From Desulfobacterales bacterium (GTDB lineage: Bacteria; Desulfobacterota; Desulfobulbia; Desulfobulbales; BM004), in NCBI GenBank assembly GCA_012974315.1, contig JAAXQI010000135.1:1-15686 (forward strand): a DNA stretch of 15,686 nucleotides, in the 5' to 3' direction. This document shows, in pieces, positions 6,432 through 12,671 of this stretch; position 1 is the first letter of the stretch; every line of letters begins with the position of its first letter. Made by a program: the position numbers and the translations under genes. The notes under the pieces are model-generated. The model was not told where the DNA came from. It saw only the letters and a list, made by a program, of their open reading frames with translations, and searched no databases.

Positions 6432-7883
6432 TTACTCAGGCTCGTCGTGACACTGATCACAGTCCATGGGTATATAATTTCCCGATTCAGAAATGTGCTC
6501 CTCATCATGGCAGCGAAAACAGCCAAAGCCGTTCTCATCATAATACTGATGCCCCAGATGCCCTGAGTAAGTACCCCATAAAACATTCATTTTAGGCCAG
6601 ACATTATTTAAATAGGATTCGACCAGGTATTCGCTTGCTTTCCTAATGTCCTCTTCGTATTTCTGGACCTGCTCTCCACTACGCAGTTTCTGTAGATCCA
6701 AAAGATGCTCACCAATTTGAGACTCAGCTTCCTCCCTGCTTGTATATTCCCTCTGCAGAGCAATCAAACTATCTTCACGAATGCCTTCGATTTCAGGATT
6801 GATCTTCTTGCTGAGCAGACCGAAGTCAACAACCTCATCCGGCATATCATAAACATGGGTCGGACGGTTATGACAGTCTATACAGTCCATGATCCGCCAT
6901 TCCAGTTCCTCGTCTTCCGGCACCTCAATGTCTTCCTTGATAAATTCCTCTTCAGTCCCGTCAGGCCGCTTCACCCTGACCCTGGCAAGCTGCGTTCTTT
7001 TCTTGTCTACGGCAAGATAGCTGACCTCGACATCTTTACTCACATGCCAGTGGATTCCCTCAAAGTCTCCTGTCTGGGGATTATGACCGCCGATATGCAA
7101 GGCCATTTCATTAACCTCAGGGTTGATCTGGTCGTCATTTGTGAAATGGTTAAATATCTTGATTTTCTTACCGTGGAATTTATCAGGCCAATGGCACGTT
7201 TCACAGGTATCCCGTGCCGGACGCAAATGTTCAACCGGAGCCGGGATCGGCCTGCTGTAGTTATCAGCCACAACTGCCATAACCTGCCGCAGACCTGATA
7301 TCTTGGCCTGGACGAACCATGAAGCACCAGAGCCGATATGACACTCGACACAGGCAACCTTGACATGCGGTGAACGCTGGTAGGCAGTATATTCAGGGGC
7401 CATCACATCATGACAGACCATGCCGCAAAAATAAGGCGAATCCGTAAAGTGATACCCCTCATAACCCACAAGAACAAGAACTGTAATGTTTACAATCGTC
7501 AAAATGATGAAGCCTACAATAAAACTTCGATGTTTATGGTCACTTAAGTTGATCTGCAGATGCTCTTTGACAATACCATATTTATGATACTGTCTTCTTC
7601 TGATCCATGCAGCAAGAGGGATAATCGACAATCCCATGATCATACCGCCGGGCAAGACCATAAAGGTGATAATACCGACATACGGGTTGTGGACAATCCC
7701 CAGTATCTCAACAATCACGCCGACTATCATCAGGGTGATACTAATCGTTGTTAGGACCATCCCGAACATACCCAGGGGCGTACGCCACATACCCCGGACA
7801 ATATGACCCCATGGCCCTCGGTATGTTTTAGAATCCCCGCCTGTTGTCGTTTGATCTTCCTGGTTTGTTTCGTTCTCAGCCAT
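6432..7883 (-). CDS. membrane-anchored hexahaem cytochrome c, NapC/NirT-like
   Basis: A 483-residue protein. Three hydrophobic segments at about 38-62, 70-93 and 120-141 precede a haem domain expected on the periplasmic side. Haem motifs are CGMVCH (153-158, a CX3CH), CVECH (178), CETCH (227), CIDCH (334), CFRCH (455) and CDQCH (475), six in all. The block FCGMVCHDVMAPEYTAYQ, then SPHVKVACVECHIG, is typical of NapC/NirT/NrfH-type quinol-oxidising cytochromes, where the Met or nearby residue after haem 1 can be an axial ligand. Residues about 366-425 form a charged helical insert between haems 4 and 5. GGAG lies 9 bases before the ATG. It is the last gene of the minus-strand redox locus, and the terminator lies just downstream. 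Likely role: exchange of electrons between menaquinone and periplasmic cytochromes; partner unknown. Confidence 0.85.
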   Translation of the reverse strand: MAENETNQEDQTTTGGDSKTYRGPWGHIVRGMWRTPLGMFGMVLTTISITLMIVGVIVEILGIVHNPYVGIITFMVLPGGMIMGLSIIPLAAWIRRRQYHKYGIVKEHLQINLSDHKHRSFIVGFIILTIVNITVLVLVGYEGYHFTDSPYFCGMVCHDVMAPEYTAYQRSPHVKVACVECHIGSGASWFVQAKISGLRQVMAVVADNYSRPIPAPVEHLRPARDTCETCHWPDKFHGKKIKIFNHFTNDDQINPEVNEMALHIGGHNPQTGDFEGIHWHVSKDVEVSYLAVDKKRTQLARVRVKRPDGTEEEFIKEDIEVPEDEELEWRIMDCIDCHNRPTHVYDMPDEVVDFGLLSKKINPEIEGIREDSLIALQREYTSREEAESQIGEHLLDLQKLRSGEQVQKYEEDIRKASEYLVESYLNNVWPKMNVLWGTYSGHLGHQYYDENGFGCFRCHDEEHISESGNYIPMDCDQCHDEPE

Positions 7884-7992
7884 AAAACACTTCTCCTTCT
7901 CTTAAAAAAATAAATAACCTTTTGAAAAAAATCGCAGGAATTAATCCACGATTACAAAGTCTCTATAAAAAGTATAGTAACAATCTGATTTC

Positions 7993-8562
7993 TTATTGCC
8001 TTTTCGGGTGGCACCTCTGGCAAGTTGCAATATCACTGACACTGAAAGCCTTATGGCCGTTGTGACAGTTACCGCAATATTTACCCTTTTTCATCTCTGC
8101 CATGGTCAACTGACCCTTCTTGACCACATTTTTGCCGACTTTCATAATAAATACCTTGGGGTGACACTCAATACACCTGAGATGCTCCCGTTCAGTATGC
8201 TTCTTGTGGCTGAAAATAGCAGTGGTTCCGCTGTCCGGCACGGTCATTGCTATATCTTCAGGATAACGGTGAGCTTCAACCATCTTCTCAATAGCTTTTG
8301 CCTTCTCCTGTTTGGCTTCTAATCGTGCCTGCTCAGCTTTTTCCATGGCCCGCTCAGCTCTTTCCATGGCCATTTCTGCTTCGGCCATGGCTTTTTCTGC
8401 ATCGGCCCGGGCCTTTTCTGCATCATACTTTGCTTTTTCTACATAATCCGGAGCTTTCTCTTCCGTCTGGGCCGGGTTTGGCTGCCCCAAGAAAACAAAA
8501 CCGCAGGCAACAAGCATTACTATTAATCCCATACGTTTTATGAGATTTTTTTCATTAAACAT
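7993..8562 (-). CDS. triheme c7-type cytochrome on an alanine-rich heptad helix
   Basis: A 189-residue exported protein. An N-terminal signal (1-32) contains LVAC at 17-20, a lipobox-like match, but hydrophobic residues continue past the Cys, so lipidation is uncertain. Residues 41-96 form eight consecutive heptads (VEKAKYD, AEKARAD, AEKAMAE, AEMAMER, AERAMEK, AEQARLE, AKQEKAK, AIEKMVE) with Ala mostly at positions 1 and 4, predicting one long coiled-coil helix. The C-terminal domain has three haems, CIECH (130), CGNCH (163) and CQRCH (181), with IFSHKKH (116-122) supplying likely axial histidines, the layout of c7/c3-type triheme proteins. AAGGGAG precedes the ATG. Its haem domain resembles that of the gene upstream, so the two are probably duplicates, one with an added stalk. 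Likely a periplasmic electron carrier tethered to the envelope or oligomerised. Confidence 0.85.
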   Translation of the reverse strand: MFNEKNLIKRMGLIVMLVACGFVFLGQPNPAQTEEKAPDYVEKAKYDAEKARADAEKAMAEAEMAMERAERAMEKAEQARLEAKQEKAKAIEKMVEAHRYPEDIAMTVPDSGTTAIFSHKKHTEREHLRCIECHPKVFIMKVGKNVVKKGQLTMAEMKKGKYCGNCHNGHKAFSVSDIATCQRCHPKRQ

Positions 8563-8643
8563 TATTTTCTCCCTTCAAAAATATCCTCACTAATAACTTA
8601 TTGTTATGCATTTTTAATTACTGCTCTTTTTACTAATACCGGA

Positions 8644-9075
8644 TCAATGTCCGGGTTTCTGCTCCTCGGGTATCTCTTCACCTTCCGCAGGTTCTAACTT
8701 CCCCTGCCGGACCAGATCATTATAGCCCTTTACTCCGATATGGCAACGGGCACATTGGGTGGTGGTGGAAAAGGAGATATCACCGTTGTGGCACGTACCG
8801 CAGTAATTTTCGTTACACAGGCTATCCATGGTGAAGTCTGTATTCTCCTGCATATGGAGAGCCTCCATCTCAAAGGTCTCCTCATGACACCAGTCACATT
8901 CCAGACCGATATCTTCTGTATGGGCCTTGTGGCTGAAGATAACTGCCTTCAGTGGTTTGGTATAGATTATATCCCCCCCATGCTCTTCTTCGTCTTCGGC
9001 AAACGCCACCAAGCTGCCAAATAAAAATGAAGCGGCCAGCAGGGAAGCTAACAGTAATAAAGCCATTCTTTTCAT
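8644..9075 (-). CDS. triheme c7-type periplasmic cytochrome c
   Basis: The ATG at 9075 is chosen because GGTGAG lies just upstream and the product then starts with a classic signal peptide (MKRMALLLLASLLAASFLFG, then SLVAFA before acidic EDEEE). A longer frame back to 9153 would put 26 charged, cysteine-containing residues in front of it and is rejected. The 143-residue product carries CDWCH (60), CGTCH (92) and CARCH (108), plus IFSHKAH (46-52) that likely gives bis-His ligands, and an unpaired Cys87. The tail is acidic and proline-rich. The mature part is a small triheme cytochrome similar to the C-terminal domain of the next gene. It probably shuttles electrons between the membrane complex encoded upstream and other periplasmic cytochromes. 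Confidence 0.86.
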   Translation of the reverse strand: MKRMALLLLASLLAASFLFGSLVAFAEDEEEHGGDIIYTKPLKAVIFSHKAHTEDIGLECDWCHEETFEMEALHMQENTDFTMDSLCNENYCGTCHNGDISFSTTTQCARCHIGVKGYNDLVRQGKLEPAEGEEIPEEQKPGH

Positions 9076-9126
9076 AATTCTCACCGTTTGTTCACATTCA
9101 GTATGAAATTTTAGTCTCTTACAAAT

Positions 9127-9150
9127 TTTTCTGTGTTTTCTAACAGAAAA
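9127..9150. repeat. inverted repeat in the spacer before the triheme cytochrome
   Basis: TTTTCTGT (9127-9134) and ACAGAAAA (9143-9150) form an 8-bp perfect stem with an 8-base loop, in the 136-bp gap between the iron-sulfur gene and the triheme cytochrome gene. There is little GC and no clear T-tract, so it is a poor terminator; it may be an operator or a processing site. Confidence 0.3.
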
Positions 9151-9211
9151 CAATTTGGTTGAAATACTTATCCAGTTTATCTGGGCAAGGTTGTTTCTTT
9201 AAAAAATTCTC

Positions 9212-10012
9212 TTATCTCGCCCCGTCCTGTTTACGGAGATCCCATGGTGAGGAACGGGTGGCCTTCATGTAGAAAACATTAGGTTTGGTTCCTGATTCCG
9301 GCCGCAGCACCCAGACCTGTTTTTCAACCTGATGCACCATTTTATACGCAACATTATCAGGATCAGACATATCACCAAAAATCCTGGCGCCTGTTGGACA
9401 GACATAAGAACAGGCGGTTAATTTCTCACCCTTGGAGAGACGGGTATCCCAGCAGAAGTTGCACTTGTCAATGGCATGACGTTCCGCATTAAAATAACGG
9501 GCTTCATATGGACAGGCCAGGATGCACATCTTGCAGCCAATACACTTCTTGCTCTCCATCATGACGATGCCATTTTCCTTGTTCTTGTAGGTGGCCCTGG
9601 TGGGACAGGCCCTGGTGCATGGCGCATCGTTACAATGATTGCAGAGGATCGGAATAAATTCACGCTTTCTGCCAACAGCATCAGTAACAATCTTGGTTAG
9701 AATCCTTGTTCGATACCCGTAGTCAGGCACACTGTTTGTTTCTTTACAGGCCTTAAGGCACCGCTCACAGTCAATACAAAGTCCCTGCCGAATCACCATG
9801 CTGTAGTGTGGTTTATAGGGATACTGATCAACGAAATCCTTTCCTGAGGCAAAGGCCTCACTTACATTAGAAGTAACAGACAGAATGCGGCCACCGGCAA
9901 ACACCCCGGTAATCACCAGTCCTATTTTCAGAAACGCCCTCCGCTCCATTTTCGTAACGGAAATCAGATTTTCCGGGATCAATTTTTCAAGATCTATGTT
10001 TGTGAGTTTCAT
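9212..10012 (-). CDS. Tat-exported ferredoxin-like subunit with four [4Fe-4S] clusters (DsrO/HybA/NrfC type)
   Basis: A 266-residue electron-transfer subunit. The Tat signal is ERRAFLK (23-29) followed by a hydrophobic stretch (30-40), so it is folded before export and acts on the periplasmic face. Sixteen cysteines form four clusters: CIDCERCLKAC (79-89), CNHCNDAPCTRACP (124-137), CIGCKMCILACP (157-168), and C184, C187, C201, C205 (CNFC then CSYVCP). This arrangement is that of HybA, NrfC, DsrO and HmcB subunits, which pair with NrfD-type membrane proteins. AAGGGG and GAGG precede the ATG. The Tat signal starts 22 residues in, so the n-region is longer than usual. It lies 59 bases after the NrfD-like gene on the same strand, supporting a two-subunit module. 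Which complex it belongs to is inferred from context. Confidence 0.9.
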   Translation of the reverse strand: MKLTNIDLEKLIPENLISVTKMERRAFLKIGLVITGVFAGGRILSVTSNVSEAFASGKDFVDQYPYKPHYSMVIRQGLCIDCERCLKACKETNSVPDYGYRTRILTKIVTDAVGRKREFIPILCNHCNDAPCTRACPTRATYKNKENGIVMMESKKCIGCKMCILACPYEARYFNAERHAIDKCNFCWDTRLSKGEKLTACSYVCPTGARIFGDMSDPDNVAYKMVHQVEKQVWVLRPESGTKPNVFYMKATRSSPWDLRKQDGAR

Positions 10013-10071
10013 TAACCTCTACCCCTTAAATTATACTTAAAAAATAATAAATAATTTCTCGCTATGTTTCC

Positions 10072-11406
10072 TTAGGCATGCTCGTCTTCACGGTCAACTT
10101 TACGCATGCGATGGTGGCGTTTGAGAGCATCATCTTGGCTTTCACCTTCTTTCATATAATGGATGCCGCCACAACCCTGGCAGATGAAGGCGCCGGGAGG
10201 CACAATGGCGTGTTTCTGAAACTTATGTGCATTTAGTACTTTTTCACCGCCAAGGTATAAAACGATTGCTATTAAAATCCCGGCAGTAACAACAGAAATC
10301 TCATGCAAAGAAGGCGTATACAAAAGAAGAGAGCTGTATTCTTCAACATGCAGGGCATGGAATACAGGTACAATCTGGCCGGCCAGCACCAGGTCATACC
10401 GCATGAAGAAAATACCCACCAACATGAATCCGGTGGCAATGAACATCAAATTAGTATTGATCCCCTTGGAACGAATCAGCAAAATAAACGGTATGACCAG
10501 ACCGAATCCAAGTTCGGCAATCCAGAAGTTGGGTGCATAGGGCCCGGTCAAAAAAGCCTGAATTGCGATATATTTTTCCGGAGAGACAATACCACTGATA
10601 ATCTTCCAGAATGTGAAGAAAAGGATAATTGCTATCAGTAGAATAGTAAGCTGGCAAACGGCCATGATTGCCCGCTCCATTCTTCTGGTGAGGACCGTAC
10701 GATCAATTTTCCAGGCAAGGCAGGAAAAAAAGATAATAGCAGCACCACCTGACATCATGGCGGAAACAATAAAATAAATGGGCATATAGGGCCCGTACCA
10801 GAATTCCCTGCCATGAAGCATTCCAAAAACTGCCCCCAGGTTACTATGGGCGGCAACCCCGAAAAGCACACCAAAGAGTCCTGCCAACCGGGACATGGAG
10901 TGGTTCTGGTCAAGCAGGAAAAAGTACTCAACTATCAGGGCGAGAAGATAAAGGCCATACAATGTTCCCATCCACCACATGTTAGATGTGAAGTTGGGTG
11001 ACAAGAGATTGTAGATGGCCATTCTATGGGGATTTTCAATATCAAAGAAGATAATGATAAAGCCTCCGAGCATGAAAGCAATAGAGAGAAAAACGGCCCG
11101 CTTGGCAATGGGCATGTATGGTTCATAGCCAAAGACATGACCGATGGAAGAGACCAGACAGAGGCCGGTGGAGGTAACAACACAGAATATATAACCCGAG
11201 ATCAGAACACCCCAGGGAATCTGGCGCGTTACTCCGTAAACATTATGATACCCGGTATACGTGCCATGCAACCCCACAGCCAGACCGGCAATGGTTACCA
11301 ATCCGAGAAATGCGAAAACGTTAAAATAAATTCCAGAGGAAAAGAGCGACTTGAACCCCATATACCCCCATCTCTCAGCAGTTTCCTTCTTTATCTTCCC
11401 TAACAT
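10072..11406 (-). CDS. NrfD/HybB/DsrP-like integral membrane subunit
   Basis: A 444-residue protein with about ten hydrophobic segments (roughly 26-46, 66-88, 103-122, 146-164, 174-196, 208-232, 246-268, 292-312, 318-340, 370-386). It matches the longer NrfD class (HybB, DsrP, HmcC, ActC) that binds menaquinone and passes electrons to or from a periplasmic Fe-S partner. FFDIENPHR (120-128), MRYDLVLAGQ (335-344) and YTPSLHEI (363-370) fit conserved family regions. After the last membrane segment is a hydrophilic tail of about 55 residues with CQGCGGIHYMKEGE (409-422), a CXXC motif not expected in the family core. AAGGAG is 7 bases before the ATG. It begins a probable separate transcript with the candidate promoter at 11649-11677, and the Fe-S gene follows. 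Confidence 0.87.
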   Translation of the reverse strand: MLGKIKKETAERWGYMGFKSLFSSGIYFNVFAFLGLVTIAGLAVGLHGTYTGYHNVYGVTRQIPWGVLISGYIFCVVTSTGLCLVSSIGHVFGYEPYMPIAKRAVFLSIAFMLGGFIIIFFDIENPHRMAIYNLLSPNFTSNMWWMGTLYGLYLLALIVEYFFLLDQNHSMSRLAGLFGVLFGVAAHSNLGAVFGMLHGREFWYGPYMPIYFIVSAMMSGGAAIIFFSCLAWKIDRTVLTRRMERAIMAVCQLTILLIAIILFFTFWKIISGIVSPEKYIAIQAFLTGPYAPNFWIAELGFGLVIPFILLIRSKGINTNLMFIATGFMLVGIFFMRYDLVLAGQIVPVFHALHVEEYSSLLLYTPSLHEISVVTAGILIAIVLYLGGEKVLNAHKFQKHAIVPPGAFICQGCGGIHYMKEGESQDDALKRHHRMRKVDREDEHA

Positions 11407-11595
11407 CTTAGTACTCCTTGTGTTTCTGCTGCTTCAAATTATTAATCAACTAATCTTCAAAACGAAAATGTATAGCCCAACCCAAATATAAGTAAATATT
11501 CTATTCATAACTGGAACTGGATTATAAAAAAATATGTACCAGATGGATATAAATCAGAAAAATAAAATCTGACAAACTACCACATTGCATCCATA

Positions 11596-11629
11596 CCCTG
11601 TACAATAGATATCTTCAAGTTGAACAGGG
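11596..11629. repeat. inverted repeat in the predicted NrfD leader
   Basis: CCCTGT (11596-11601) and ACAGGG (11624-11629) flank 22 bases that include GATATC and a TTCAA-G-TTGAA dyad. It falls about 15-45 bases downstream of the predicted transcription start on the minus strand, so it could be an operator or an RNA hairpin. The match is short and could be chance. Confidence 0.28.
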
Positions 11630-11648
11630 GGATATTAACCGGAAAGCC

Positions 11649-11677
11649 GTTATACCACAGTCAAATAAACAGGTCAA
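11649..11677 (-). promoter_or_regulatory. candidate sigma-70 promoter for the NrfD gene cluster
   Basis: On the minus strand TTGACC (-35, 11677-11672) and TATAAC (-10, 11654-11649) are separated by exactly 17 bases, each matching consensus at five of six positions. Transcription would start near 11642, leaving a leader of about 235 bases before the ATG at 11406. This would allow the NrfD, Fe-S and small cytochrome genes to be expressed apart from the upstream slipin and 19-haem genes. Confidence 0.5.
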
Positions 11678-11747
11678 TATCATTTAAAATGCTCATTTCT
11701 CTAAGATGATTGTCAATAAATTTCAACTAGAAAATCTAGCTTACAAA

Positions 11748-12587
11748 TCAGAGATAAAGGTAAACCATTGAAAAGATAATCGAGATGACGAGAGTCAACC
11801 CGATGCCCAGTGCTGTAAATCCAAAAATATGGGAGATGACAAAAAACCAGCGTGGTACCGGTTCCACTATGACCTCATCAAGCTTACCGCTGGCAACAAG
11901 TTCGGCATACTCCCTGGGCCGTTCATGCTTCAATTCGTCCAAAGGCATGGTGCCGGTAAAAATCACCGGATCCATTGGAAATTTTTCAGGCCGCAAGTGG
12001 GTATTGAAAAAATGGACGGTAAAAATAAATCCGGATGCAAGAAGCGCCTCATCACTATGAATAATTGTTGCAATGTTAATCCAATAACCGGGGATAACCA
12101 AAGTAAACGTTTCAGGAAACCAGAGACAGAGGCCTGTGCCGCCAATAACAGCAACACCCCAGAAGACCGCCATAAAGTCAAATTTTTCCCAATAGGTCCA
12201 ACGCCCATATTGCGGCTGCGGCCCAAGGCCGAAGAACCATCTGAAAGTCTGAACAAGTTCCTTGGCATCGTTCAGATTGGGGATCATGCTGTCTTTATAC
12301 AGGATAAACTGCAGCAGTGATTTGCCTGATTTTCTCCAGTTCTGGTACATAAGGATGAAAGTTAAGCCGAAGTAAATGAAAGTAACAACAGCCATTAACC
12401 TGTGTAGTGCGCCTAACACCTCAAAACTGCCAAGAAGCTCAGCAATAATTTCAGCCCATGTTTCCGAAGCAAACTTGAGCGCCATCCCTGTTACTGCCAG
12501 AGTCAAAAAACTGATGATCACCAGAAAATGCAGAAATCTGGGAAAAACTGTAAATCGTTGAACATATTTTACTTGTGGATTTTCCAT
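11748..12587 (-). CDS. cytochrome b561-like membrane subunit (formate dehydrogenase/thiosulfate reductase gamma type)
   Basis: A 279-residue protein with about five hydrophobic segments (near 17-38, 57-80, 137-157, 170-193 and 247-278). Candidate haem b ligands are His20 (PRFLHFLV), His62 (LGALHRLMA), His177 (ATIIHSDEA) and His192 (FTVHFFNTHL). FTVHFFNTHLRPEKFPMD is the signature seen in b-type cytochromes of the FdnI/PhsC/HydC type, which transfer electrons between quinone and a periplasmic partner. The loop between segments 2 and 3 is long (about 84-133). GAAGGAAG lies 7 bases before the ATG. It follows the 19-haem cytochrome gene by 84 bases, so that cytochrome is its most likely electron partner. 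No molybdoenzyme catalytic subunit is encoded nearby, so the usual FdnI/PhsC role is not expected. Confidence 0.85.
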   Translation of the reverse strand: MENPQVKYVQRFTVFPRFLHFLVIISFLTLAVTGMALKFASETWAEIIAELLGSFEVLGALHRLMAVVTFIYFGLTFILMYQNWRKSGKSLLQFILYKDSMIPNLNDAKELVQTFRWFFGLGPQPQYGRWTYWEKFDFMAVFWGVAVIGGTGLCLWFPETFTLVIPGYWINIATIIHSDEALLASGFIFTVHFFNTHLRPEKFPMDPVIFTGTMPLDELKHERPREYAELVASGKLDEVIVEPVPRWFFVISHIFGFTALGIGLTLVISIIFSMVYLYL

Positions 12588-12671
12588 AATGAATCTTCCT
12601 TCTCAAGAACTCTCGGCTTTACCGACATCTTTGTTTATATTCAAATTATCTTTAAAACTGATTTATTGTTA

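Larger units (their letters stand above)
11407..11747. other. 341-bp intergenic region, leader of the NrfD gene cluster
   Basis: No gene is supported. It separates the cytochrome b gene from the NrfD-like gene on the same strand. It holds a good minus-strand sigma-70 candidate (11649-11677), a dyad in the predicted leader (11596-11629), a small CTAGA-AAA-TCTAG dyad just past the cytochrome b stop (11727-11739), and the AAGGAG site of the NrfD gene. No strong terminator is seen, so read-through from the upstream genes is possible. Confidence 0.6.

Noticed and set aside
6705..7298. Open frame of 197 residues antisense to the hexahaem cytochrome
   Set aside because: The opposite frame carries six haem motifs and clear membrane segments; this frame has no recognisable content.
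8275..8442. 21-bp repeats considered as a CRISPR-like or noncoding repeat array
   Set aside because: The repeats are in frame, lack spacers, and are fully explained by coding for a heptad helix.
9076..9153. N-terminal extension of the triheme cytochrome by 26 residues
   Set aside because: It would bury the signal peptide behind a charged Cys-containing stretch, while the start at 9075 has a good ribosome site and a standard signal peptide.
6432..10012. Dissimilatory nitrite reductase (Nrf) operon
   Set aside because: NrfC/NrfD-like and NapC-like proteins are present but there is no pentahaem NrfA with its CXXCK catalytic site, so the name nrf is not justified.
11829..12320. Open frame of 163 residues antisense to the cytochrome b gene
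   Set aside because: The cytochrome b frame has conserved histidines and hydrophobic segments; this one is low-complexity antisense.
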